This document shows positions 16,202 through 23,344 of a stretch of 55,820 nucleotides of DNA, in pieces. The DNA is from Bradyrhizobium murdochi (GTDB lineage Bacteria; Pseudomonadota; Alphaproteobacteria; Rhizobiales; Xanthobacteraceae). The notes below the pieces were generated by a model. That model saw only the letters and a list, made by a program, of their open reading frames with translations, made no database searches and had not been told where the DNA came from. The position numbers were made by a program, and so were the translations under genes. Positions within the stretch are counted from its first letter, which is position 1. Every line of letters starts with the position of its first letter. The stretch is taken from contig NZ_AXAU01000003.1 in NCBI RefSeq assembly GCF_000472965.1, positions 358,417-414,236 of the forward strand, written 5' to 3'.

Positions 16202-18406
16202 CTATGAGGCTTTGGCCTTCGTATCGAAAAGCGCCACATTCTCTTCGAGCCCGAACAGCTCGGCCACCTGCTTCAGCCGCTTTGCTACCTCGCCGGATAT
16301 TTCCGCGCTCGCCGAGAGCACTTCCTGAATAGCCGCGAAGGCCTTGCGGCGTTCACCCTTGTTCTCCGGCAGAAGTTTCGGGATGGCGGCGAGCGCGGCC
16401 TCCCGGTCGAGCAGCAGCATGAAGAACTGCTCCCGAACCAGCATCTTGAACTCGGCCAGCGTCATCCGCGCCGACTCGTCCTGCTGGCGCAGACGCCGCA
16501 ATGCCTCAAGGCTGCGTTCGTCCACCATGCCGCGGGCCGACCCGGCATAGAGCAGCGCCCGGATAGCGGCCTCCCTCAAGCCACCGGCTCCAATCTTCGA
16601 CTTCAATTCCTTGATGCGTGCCTCCAGAAACGAACGGTGCTTCGGGTCCATCTCGCGTCGGGACGAAGGCGTTGACTGCGGATCGACTCCCATCGCGGCC
16701 TGCAAGACCGGCGAGCCATAGATGGTAAGGAACATCGCCTCGCTGAGCGCTTCCTGCGCGTCGCGCCATTGGTCGAGCGAGCGGACGATCTGGTTCGATA
16801 CTTTCTCCTGGAAGGCCAGGAATGGATTTTCCTTGGCGACCGGTTTGCGGTCCTCGCGCGCCTTTTCTGCTGCGTCCTCCACCACCTTCATCCAGGGATT
16901 CCAGCTGCTGAACATCTCATATTGCACCCGCAGCGGATGCCAATTGCGCATCAGCTCTGCCATCTGCGGCGTCACCATCGACTTGATCCAGGGCTGGAGG
17001 TACTTCCGGTACGCCGCAAGATTCATTTCCGAGATGCGCTTGGCGGTCTCGAAGCGGCGCTCATCATCCGGCGAATTGCCACCCATGGCGCGGATATCGT
17101 CCAACGTCCGAGCCTCGCAGCGCATGACCCACTGCCCTACCGTGAACTCATCATTGAGAGTTTCAGGGCCCCTCGCCTCAAAGGTCGCCTCATAGAGGCC
17201 AGGCGGCAGCACATCGATCAGGTCGATGTTGCTGGAGAACTCCGCGTGCTCTTTCTTGGCCACGCCGCCGGAGACGAAAATGCCGAGGTGGCCGATCGTC
17301 TCATGCACCGTATAGACGATAGTTTGCCCGTACGCCCTGATCTCGTCGACGTTGGCATAGAGATCGAGGATCCAGTGCAGCGCCTGCTGCGGCGGGGTGA
17401 TGTTGTCACCCTTTGAGCAGAATACAACGATCGGCGAACGGACGTTGCGCAGGTCGACGGCCGTACCATCAGACATCTTAACCCGACCGGCAGCGAGATT
17501 GTTGCCGATGAAGAGTTCATCGACGATGAATTGAATCTCCTCGGCGTTCAGATTGACGTGCCCGCCCCACCAGCGCTCGAAATCGAGATAGCGGTCCGCC
17601 TCAGTATCGACCTTGGAGTACACGTTGTACTGCTTGGTCCACAGCGTGTTGGACGGATTTTGGCTCTCGAAATTTTGTACCAGCCAGGCGCCATCGAACT
17701 TGCCGCCTCCTAGATCGCTGGACAATGCGGTCAGCCAGCTCCCGCCGAGCAGGCCGCCCGAATAGCGCATCGGATATTTGCCGTGCACGCCGGCCCAGTA
17801 CGCGAGTGGCGCACCCGCGATGATCAACGGACCAAACAGTTGGGGCCGTAGTGAAGCGAGGATCATGACGGCCCAACCCGCCTGGCAGTTGCCGATCACG
17901 CACGGCTTGCCGTCGGCCTGCGGATGCCGCTCGATCACTTTCTCGATGAAAATCGCCTCGGCGCGTGCGATACGCTCGATGGTCTGGCCCGGCATAGGCT
18001 CGGGCAAAAAGCCGATGAAGTAGCAGGGATGGCCCGCCTTCATTGCGACCCCGATCTCGCTGTCGGCCTTGAAACCGCCGATGCCCGGCCCATGCCCGGC
18101 ACGGGGATCGACCACGACGAATGGCCGGCGTTTCAGATCGATCTCCACGCCTTTGGGCGGGATGATCCTGACCAGCGCGTAGTTGACTGGATGCTCGAGC
18201 TTGCGGCCATCGATGATGAGTTCCGCGGCATAGCTCAAGACGTGCGGCGCCGTCTGCGCCACATGCTCGCGATATTGGTCGCCGCGCTGGCGCATGATGT
18301 CGAGGAACAGCGCCGTGCGCTGTCCGGCATCGACCATATATTCCACCGCGGAGGCAACGAGCCCCGACATTGCGCCGCCGGGCAGTTCCAGTTTCTCGAG
18401 AGCCAT
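16202..18406 (-). CDS. DUF3141 domain protein, PHA synthase-like alpha/beta hydrolase fold
   Basis: A 734-aa protein resembling the DUF3141 family, often labelled polyhydroxyalkanoate synthase-like. It has an alpha/beta hydrolase core with the elbow GNCQAGW, in which Cys takes the nucleophile position as in PhaC but with Ala where PhaC has Gly. It also has a VVFCSKGDNITPP segment that could carry the acid and HETIGHLGIFVSGGV that could supply the His. The C-terminal 250 residues are helical and specific to the family. First gene of the operon with pta, ackA and fabI, centred 62 bp from an FNR/FixK box. A role in acyl-CoA or hydroxyacyl metabolism is plausible; the reaction is unproven. Confidence 0.85.
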   Translation of the reverse strand: MALEKLELPGGAMSGLVASAVEYMVDAGQRTALFLDIMRQRGDQYREHVAQTAPHVLSYAAELIIDGRKLEHPVNYALVRIIPPKGVEIDLKRRPFVVVDPRAGHGPGIGGFKADSEIGVAMKAGHPCYFIGFLPEPMPGQTIERIARAEAIFIEKVIERHPQADGKPCVIGNCQAGWAVMILASLRPQLFGPLIIAGAPLAYWAGVHGKYPMRYSGGLLGGSWLTALSSDLGGGKFDGAWLVQNFESQNPSNTLWTKQYNVYSKVDTEADRYLDFERWWGGHVNLNAEEIQFIVDELFIGNNLAAGRVKMSDGTAVDLRNVRSPIVVFCSKGDNITPPQQALHWILDLYANVDEIRAYGQTIVYTVHETIGHLGIFVSGGVAKKEHAEFSSNIDLIDVLPPGLYEATFEARGPETLNDEFTVGQWVMRCEARTLDDIRAMGGNSPDDERRFETAKRISEMNLAAYRKYLQPWIKSMVTPQMAELMRNWHPLRVQYEMFSSWNPWMKVVEDAAEKAREDRKPVAKENPFLAFQEKVSNQIVRSLDQWRDAQEALSEAMFLTIYGSPVLQAAMGVDPQSTPSSRREMDPKHRSFLEARIKELKSKIGAGGLREAAIRALLYAGSARGMVDERSLEALRRLRQQDESARMTLAEFKMLVREQFFMLLLDREAALAAIPKLLPENKGERRKAFAAIQEVLSASAEISGEVAKRLKQVAELFGLEENVALFDTKAKAS

Positions 18407-18461
18407 TCGTTCGATCCTTCTACTGGAAAACGGATACAAAGCGGCTCAGACCTGGCAGACG

Positions 18462-18475
18462 TTGATCTAAGTCAA
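18462..18475. promoter_or_regulatory. FNR/FixK-type box serving divergent operons
   Basis: TTGATCTAAGTCAA has one mismatch to the consensus. It is centred 62 bp from the DUF3141 start on the minus strand and 53 bp from the GNAT start on the plus strand. It is placed to activate both. Confidence 0.75.
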
Positions 18476-18521
18476 TACCGCTCGAGCACTCGTCGGCCCT
18501 GCTTGAAGCGGGAGGAAATGG

Positions 18522-19040
18522 ATGCAGGACCTGGCAAACTACTCTGCTACCGAACGCCTGCGCGACGGCCGCGAGATCAAGATCCGCGCGCTACGGCCCG
18601 ACGACAAGGACGACATGCTGGCGGCTATCGGCCGCACCGGGACACACTCGCTACAACGTCGATTCTTCGTGGTGAAGCGAGGCTTCTCGGAAACGGAGAT
18701 CGCCTTCTTCATGAATATCGATTACGTCAATCACGTCGCCCTCGTCGCCCTCGCCGAGGAAGATGGACGCAGCGTCATCATTGGCGGCGGACGCTACGTC
18801 GTTACTCAACCCGGCCAGGCCGAGATCGCCCTTGTCGTGATCGATAACTATCAGGGTCAAGGCCTGGGTACGCTCTTAACGCGCCATCTGTCGATCATTG
18901 CGCAAAGGGCTGGACTGAAGGAACTGATTGCCGAGGTCCTCCCCGAGAACATTGCCATGCGGAAAGTCTTCGAGAAATTCGGCTTCCGAGCTCAACGCGG
19001 AAGTGATCCGCAGGTACTGCACCTTGTACTGAAACTCTGA
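18522..19040 (+). CDS. GNAT family N-acetyltransferase
   Basis: A single GNAT domain of 172 aa with the acetyl-CoA pyrophosphate loop QGQGLG (111-116) after VVIDNY, and the C-terminal pattern ENIAMRKVFEKFGF. The N-terminus resembles the GNAT domains that in other proteobacteria are fused to ADP-forming acyl-CoA synthetase modules (Pat-type protein lysine acetyltransferases), which suggests a protein or small-molecule acetyltransferase. It is divergent from the pta-ackA operon and shares its FNR/FixK box. Acetyl-CoA/acetyl-phosphate metabolism and acetylation may therefore be coregulated, though that link is inferred. Confidence 0.87.
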   Translation: MQDLANYSATERLRDGREIKIRALRPDDKDDMLAAIGRTGTHSLQRRFFVVKRGFSETEIAFFMNIDYVNHVALVALAEEDGRSVIIGGGRYVVTQPGQAEIALVVIDNYQGQGLGTLLTRHLSIIAQRAGLKELIAEVLPENIAMRKVFEKFGFRAQRGSDPQVLHLVLKL

Positions 19041-19069
19041 CGAAACAGGATGATGCGAGTTGCGGGCCA

Positions 19070-19083
19070 TTGACTTGGATCAA
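19070..19083. promoter_or_regulatory. FNR/FixK-type box upstream of 60-aa protein gene
   Basis: TTGACTTGGATCAA has one mismatch to the consensus and is centred 65 bp before the ATG at 19142. Confidence 0.7.
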
Positions 19084-19141
19084 GGCCGCTTCAGGCTTGC
19101 CCGATGGAAGAATAGCGCTGTCGTTCCCAAGGAGGAGAACT

Positions 19142-19324
19142 ATGGCTGAAACCACGAAGATCTCTGTTGAAAAAGCACTTAACCAAGTGCGTAAGGCTGA
19201 TGCCGCGCCCAAATCAAAGTCAACGCGTCGCGATGAGGAGATGGAAGCGCTTGATGAAGAGACCAGACGCATGAGGGCGCAGAGACTACGGCTGGAGCGG
19301 CGCCAGAAGCCACCCTCATCGTGA
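19142..19324 (+). CDS. Small charged protein, 60 aa
   Basis: This short protein is mostly charged (Lys, Arg, Glu) and probably helical; the central part EEMEALDEETRRMRAQRLRL could form a coiled coil. It has no signal peptide and no recognised domain. The gene is credible because of the strong ribosome-binding site AAGGAGGAG about 5 bp before the ATG and an FNR/FixK box centred 65 bp upstream. It stands alone, with a convergent antiporter gene downstream. A nucleic-acid- or protein-binding role would be speculation. Confidence 0.65.
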   Translation: MAETTKISVEKALNQVRKADAAPKSKSTRRDEEMEALDEETRRMRAQRLRLERRQKPPSS

Positions 19325-19399
19325 GCAATGTGTCCGGGCATTGAATTGGCCACGACGTATGCGGTGGCAAAGTTGTGGAGGCCCTCCCTTCCCGCGCGC

Positions 19400-20506
19400 T
19401 CATGAAGGGGCGTGTACGCCCGGAGGAACGATGTAAAGGGTCATGGCAAAGATCGCATAGATGAATATCAGCAGCGCACCGATAAACCATGCAGAGCGTC
19501 CGCTGTTGGTTATGAAGCAAGACGTCACGGTTGCGATCATCACCATCGTCACTGCGCCCGGCCAAAACAGCAGATCCATTGGCTTGGGACCAATAAAGTA
19601 ACTTAGGATGACGAGAACCGGCGCGACAAAAAGAGCGATCTGGGACGCGCTGCCCAGCGCAATGCTGACGCTCATATCAAGGCGGTTCTTGCGCGCCGCA
19701 GAGAATGCAACGGCCATTTCAGCCGCACCACCCACAAGCGCCACCACGATAAACCCGACGAAAGCCGGGCTCATGCCCAACGTCTCTCCCGCTTTCTGGA
19801 CAGACCCGACGAAAATCTCACTAACGAGCGCTACGAGAATGGTGACGATGATCAAGGTTCCGACGGCCAAGCCGATAGGCCAGGCCTCATGCGTATCCTT
19901 GCCGTTGTGATCCGCGCTGCCAAACAAGTCCTTGTGCGTTCGTAGCGAAAACAACAGACTCAACGCGTATGCGGCTATGAGCAAGATTGCCAAACCGATA
20001 CTGAGCTTCTGCGATACAGCCTCTCCTTGCGCCAAATTGAGATCAGCGACCGCCGCGGGGGCAAGAAGCGCGATTGTCGCCATCAATAGCAAGGCCGCAT
20101 GAAGCCTCCCGCCGGCGCGATTGTAATCCTGCACCCGATGACGCAACCCACCCAACAGGAAGGACGCCCCCAACATAAAGAGGGAGTTAGTGACGATTGC
20201 GCCGGCAATCGAGGCCTTCACAAGCATATACTCTCCGGCGCGGAGAGCAGCCAAGGCGATGATCAGCTCCGTCAAATTTCCCAAGGTCGCATTGAGCAAC
20301 CCGCCTATCGCATCTCCCGTTTTCTCGGCCACACTCTCGGTTGCGTGGCTGAGCAAGGCAGCAAGAGGCACAATCGCCAGCACGGCGAGGACAAACAATG
20401 AGGTATGGGCTGAAGGCGCAATTGTCTCGACAACAAGCACAGTCGGAACGAAGGCCAGCATCCAAAGGAGCGGGCTGTGGCAAATTTCCTTGAACAGCGG
20501 GTTCAT
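19400..20506 (-). CDS. Calcium/proton antiporter (Cax/ChaA family)
   Basis: The 368-aa inner-membrane protein has about eleven hydrophobic segments and the two alpha-repeat motifs of Ca2+/cation antiporters: GGLLNATLGNLTELIIAL near residue 68 and GFIVVALVGGAAEMAVAFSA near residue 247, each with its conserved acidic residue. An acidic/His loop (GSADHNGKDTHE) separates the halves. It probably exports Ca2+ (or Na+/K+, as ChaA can) in exchange for protons. The FNR/FixK box at 20565 is centred 65 bp upstream of the ATG, so low-oxygen control is likely. Confidence 0.93.
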   Translation of the reverse strand: MNPLFKEICHSPLLWMLAFVPTVLVVETIAPSAHTSLFVLAVLAIVPLAALLSHATESVAEKTGDAIGGLLNATLGNLTELIIALAALRAGEYMLVKASIAGAIVTNSLFMLGASFLLGGLRHRVQDYNRAGGRLHAALLLMATIALLAPAAVADLNLAQGEAVSQKLSIGLAILLIAAYALSLLFSLRTHKDLFGSADHNGKDTHEAWPIGLAVGTLIIVTILVALVSEIFVGSVQKAGETLGMSPAFVGFIVVALVGGAAEMAVAFSAARKNRLDMSVSIALGSASQIALFVAPVLVILSYFIGPKPMDLLFWPGAVTMVMIATVTSCFITNSGRSAWFIGALLIFIYAIFAMTLYIVPPGVHAPS

Positions 20507-20887
20507 GTGGCCTGACGCTTAGGGGTCTGCCGACGAAACGCACACGTGAGCGCGGTTCTGGACCTTGATCTAAGTCAAGCTTGTATAGTTGGTTGTGCCG
20601 TCATCTGCGTCGCTATTCTGTTATGCGTTCTTTGCATGGAGGCCACGATGCTCGCCCGCGAAAACTGAGCATGCAGATGACGTCTCCGCTGTCCTAGCGG
20701 CAAGTTCTGGCCATGACCGGAGCGATGAAATGATGGCGTCACGTCCGCCTTTACCCCGCTAACTGAACTGCATCGCCGACCCAATATCGCTGGCGGCAAG
20801 ACTGCGCGGAGCGCCTCGCGCGCGCGGGGAACCCCCAGAAGATTATCAACTGCAGGTCCGGCTTGCGGCTGCAGGCCTACCGTAGAC
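20507..20887. other. Intergenic region with one FNR/FixK box
   Basis: 381 bp between two minus-strand genes. Apart from the box at 20565-20578 I see no gene, RNA or repeat. Short open frames have no ribosome-binding site and no recognisable domain. Confidence 0.5.
20565..20578. promoter_or_regulatory. FNR/FixK-type box upstream of antiporter gene
   Basis: TTGATCTAAGTCAA is identical to the box at 18462-18475 and is centred 65 bp before the minus-strand start at 20506. Confidence 0.75.
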
Positions 20888-21352
20888 CTAATGGCGAGCG
20901 CCGGTAGTGTGATCGAGTGACGTCTTCAGCACCGTACCACCCTCACCCTTGAGCCCCTCGAGCACTTTGTCCGCGGTGACTTTACGTACTAGCACGAACA
21001 GTGCAGCAGTTCCGGGCTGTATGGCAGCGGCGGTTTCCTTCATCCACTTGTCGTCGATACCTACATCGGTCAGATATCCGCCCAGCGTGCCGGACGCTGC
21101 GCCAAGGGCCGCGCCAAGCAATGGCGCTAGAAAAATAAGGCCAATGAGAGTTCCCCAAAAAGTGCCCGAAACGGCCCCGGCGGCAGCGGTGTTGATCAGT
21201 TGATTCAGCTTGATGCGTCCTTCGGTGTCCTTTACCGCAATCACCGCATCGCCCAGCTCGATCAGATACTCCTTCTGCATGGCTAGCAGTTTCTGACGGA
21301 CTTCTTCCGCTTTCGATTCAGTGGGAAATGCGATCACCACAAGATCACTCAT
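20888..21352 (-). CDS. DUF1269 family membrane-associated protein
   Basis: The 154-aa protein begins MSDLVVIAFPTESKAEEVRQ, a small alpha/beta domain typical of DUF1269, followed by a Gly/Ala-rich hydrophobic hairpin (AAAGAVSGTFWGTLIGLIFL, then APLLGAALGAASGTLGG). A second soluble stretch holds QPGTAALFVLVRK. Family members sit at the membrane and their function is unknown. Two ATGs lie six bases apart; GGGAGGG is correctly spaced only for the second, at 21352. The FNR/FixK box at 21456 lies about 110 bp upstream. Confidence 0.85.
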   Translation of the reverse strand: MSDLVVIAFPTESKAEEVRQKLLAMQKEYLIELGDAVIAVKDTEGRIKLNQLINTAAAGAVSGTFWGTLIGLIFLAPLLGAALGAASGTLGGYLTDVGIDDKWMKETAAAIQPGTAALFVLVRKVTADKVLEGLKGEGGTVLKTSLDHTTGARH

Positions 21353-21455
21353 CTGCATCCCTCCCTTGATACCGGGCGCCTGCCGCCCCAATCACCTCGT
21401 CTAGCGACCACTCGCGGGCACTGAGTGAAAGTCAATTCGTTGCCACACGTTTCTG

Positions 21456-21469
21456 TTGATCTAGATCAA
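21456..21469. promoter_or_regulatory. FNR/FixK-type box upstream of DUF1269 gene
   Basis: TTGATCTAGATCAA is a fully symmetric TTGAT-N4-ATCAA site. It is centred 110 bp before the start at 21352. This is the last such box in the window and marks the right edge of the low-oxygen block. Confidence 0.72.
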
Positions 21470-22130
21470 CAGAAGCCGGCGCTAGATTTGGCGCATTGAA
21501 AAATCAGTTTTGCGGTCGCCTGAGCTACTTTCAGGCCGGTATGTCAATTCTGCTCGTTGTCAGCGCCGAGGTTGCCTAAGCGCCGAGCACGCCTTCCGCT
21601 CGAGGTTTGCCATGGCCGAAAACAATCAGACTTTCCGTCGAGAAGGCGTGCGGCGCCGACGCACGGATAATCCTGTGCGTGCGCAGCTGCCGGAAACCCG
21701 TTGTAGAGCACGAGCATGCAAACGGTAAGGAACGTCAGTCGCATTGTTAAAACTCGCCAACGCGGCACGTCTCAAAGAGCCTATCGCAAGCGTTGGAGGA
21801 CATCGCGTGCGAGCAGCGTGTTTGCGCACGAAAAGGCGCATGAAACAGAAATTGGTATCCCTATAGCGTCCCTTGCGCGCGGTTCCGGAAGGCGCGACTG
21901 AGCGGGGGACAATTGTCCCGGTTAAATGGGCATGTGACGCTCTCCCGGATGACGACCTATCAGCTAGTCGTCCGTGAAGAACGGCTAAGCGACTGAGTTG
22001 GAGTCGTAATTCTTCTTTGCAGGCTGTTTTGAGATCGCAGGGTTTTGGTGCTTTGGGCACGGCTGCAATTTTGTTTCCGGGATTGAACGAAGCCGCTGGC
22101 GCGGCATGTAGGGAGGCATAGCAAGGATTG
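21470..22130. other. Mostly non-coding stretch at the edge of mobile DNA
   Basis: About 660 bp with no convincing gene except a possible small secreted protein at 21544-21744. Base composition drops toward the right, and the last part resembles leader DNA of the integrase remnant that follows. Confidence 0.4.
21544..21744 (-). CDS. Possible small secreted protein, 66 aa
   Basis: The N-terminus MRLTFLTVCMLVLYNGFPAA followed by AHAQD is a good signal peptide with an AHA-Q cleavage site. The mature part is only about 43 residues, with two cysteines and a basic tail. No clear ribosome-binding site precedes the ATG and no family is recognised. It may be a genuine small periplasmic protein or the shortened front end of a larger one. 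Confidence 0.35.
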   Translation of the reverse strand: MRLTFLTVCMLVLYNGFPAAAHAQDYPCVGAARLLDGKSDCFRPWQTSSGRRARRLGNLGADNEQN

Positions 22131-22184
22131 CCTCCTGTCTGAGAGGATTGCGGGTTTTCGAAGCCCAACCCTTTAGACAGGAGG
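22131..22184. promoter_or_regulatory. Inverted repeat that could mask the integrase ribosome-binding site
   Basis: CCTCCTGTCT (22131-22140) is perfectly complementary to AGACAGGAGG (22175-22184), giving a 10-bp stem around a 34-nt loop. The right arm contains the Shine-Dalgarno sequence AGGAGG used by the ATG at 22192. In RNA read in from outside, this hairpin would hide the start site. Confidence 0.6.
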
Positions 22185-22191
22185 TTTTCCG

Positions 22192-22420
22192 ATGGCTGAG
22201 ATCAGCCCACTTCGCCGCCGCATGATCGAGGATGACGGTCCGCAATCTGTCACCGGCGACGCAACAATCCTACCTCAACGCCTTAGCGAAGTTGAGCCGA
22301 TATTTCGGTCGTTCTCCTGACCGCCTCGACCTGGAGGATATCCGTGCCTTCCAGGTTCATCTGGCTGCAACGGGGATGTCCTGGCCGGCGCTGAACCAGA
22401 TCGTCTGCGTTCGTCTAGGG
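22192..22420 (+). pseudogene. Truncated, frameshifted integrase (tyrosine recombinase N-terminus)
   Basis: From the ATG at 22192 the frame reads MAEISPLRRRMIEDDG and stops early. A second frame from about 22232 reads MTVRNLSPATQQSYLNALAK, then LSRYFGRSPDRLDLEDIRAF, then QVHLAATGMSWPALNQIVC. This is the SAM-like DNA-binding N-terminus of the tyrosine integrases that accompany some IS91-type elements. A small deletion near 22230 shifts the frame, and similarity ends near 22415, so the catalytic domain is missing. The gene is dead and marks the left side of the mobile region. Confidence 0.75.
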
Positions 22421-22576
22421 TGTGACGCTTGGTCGTGACACCGTTCCAGAGCGCATCGCCTGGGCGCCGATTCACATTTGGCGGATTGCGCGCTCTGTCG
22501 CTCCGATTCCAGCTTTCATCGCTTGCTCAAACGACGCTCCGCGCACGAAGTCGCTCGGCTGACATGCCATTGTCGT

Positions 22577-22846
22577 CTATCGACGACGAGCTTCTGGAAC
22601 AGTTCGATCTGTCTCCTTGTGTGTCGCCGGGTCCGCCTCGAACGCTTGCTTCCCCTTTGCTGACCACAGCGCTCGCGCCTGTTCGCCCTGACCGCTTTGG
22701 AGCTTGTCGGCCATCCAGAGCAGCGCGCCGTAGATCATGGCACGGTCGTTGCCCGTCAGGTCCACGACACCTGCTTTCACGACAAGGCCGCCGAGTTCGA
22801 TAAGGTGCCGCGTGCGCTTGCGGCGCTCGACCTGCCATGTGCGCAT
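22577..22846 (-). CDS. traD: Conjugal transfer protein TraD (Ti type)
   Basis: An 89-aa basic protein that fits Ti-plasmid-type TraD, with RRKRTRHLIELGGLVVKAGV near the N-terminus and MIYGALLWMADKLQ in the middle. In Ti systems TraC and TraD are small accessory DNA-processing proteins encoded opposite traA across oriT. Its start follows the traC stop directly (1-bp gap). In a complete system the coupling protein gene traG would come next, but here sequence similarity ends within about 150 bp and the integrase remnant follows. Confidence 0.75.
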   Translation of the reverse strand: MRTWQVERRKRTRHLIELGGLVVKAGVVDLTGNDRAMIYGALLWMADKLQSGQGEQARALWSAKGKQAFEADPATHKETDRTVPEARRR

Positions 22847-22847
22847 G

Positions 22848-23174
22848 TCATGTCGCGCCCTTGCGGCCTGATGCCGGTTGCGCGCTGCCCGATTGCGCCG
22901 GAGCGCCGTCCGTGTCGCGGTCAGTTGCCGGTGCAGATCGCCGCGACCGTCCCTGAAAGAACGCGACCCCGCGCCTGGCCCATGCCTCCCTCTTTCCGGC
23001 CTCTTTTGTCTCGGCCAGCACGATCAGCGCACCCGCCAGTTCATTGGCGGTGAGGGTGTCAGCCCCCGTGGCAACGACCAGCTCGCCGAGCTGCCGCACC
23101 TTGCGGGTTTTCAGCCCGCGCGCCTTGTCTTCGAGCGCCTTCAGTTCCGCGTCAAAGTCCCGTGGCTTGCGCAT
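22848..23174 (-). CDS. traC: Conjugal transfer protein TraC (Ti type)
   Basis: This 108-aa protein resembles TraC, the small accessory protein of Ti-type relaxosomes. The N-terminal half is helical and charged (FDAELKALEDKARGLKTRKV), followed by RQLGELVVATGADTLTANEL, a segment shared in style with TraD. GGAGG 5 bp upstream fixes the ATG at 23174 rather than one 12 bp earlier. The gene diverges from traA, and the 170 bp between them contains the nic-like site. It probably helps the relaxase at oriT in the cytosol. Confidence 0.75.
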   Translation of the reverse strand: MRKPRDFDAELKALEDKARGLKTRKVRQLGELVVATGADTLTANELAGALIVLAETKEAGKREAWARRGVAFFQGRSRRSAPATDRDTDGAPAQSGSAQPASGRKGAT

Positions 23175-23286
23175 CCTATCCTCCAAAGCTGTCTATGCGC
23201 GATGATAGTTGAGGAGCCCGCAGAATGCTGTAAGGCTGCCGGGACGGCTTGGGACGCGGTAGTCCCGCCCGAGAATTTTTCGAGGG

Positions 23287-23314
23287 AGGGCGCGCTTATA
23301 CGTCGTTCCGACGT
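23287..23314. other. oriT: oriT nic region (Ti/RSF1010-like)
   Basis: AGGGCGCGCTTATACGTCG (23287-23305) matches in form the nic core of Ti- and IncQ-type origins of transfer as I remember them (GGGCGCxCTTA followed by TACGTCGC). It overlaps a perfect hairpin ACGTCG-TTC-CGACGT at 23300-23314. It lies between the divergent traC and traA genes, the standard place for oriT in Ti-type systems, so I expect TraA to nick here. Confidence 0.7.
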
Positions 23315-23344
23315 TCGCGTCGCTGTGCCACTGATCTGATCGCG

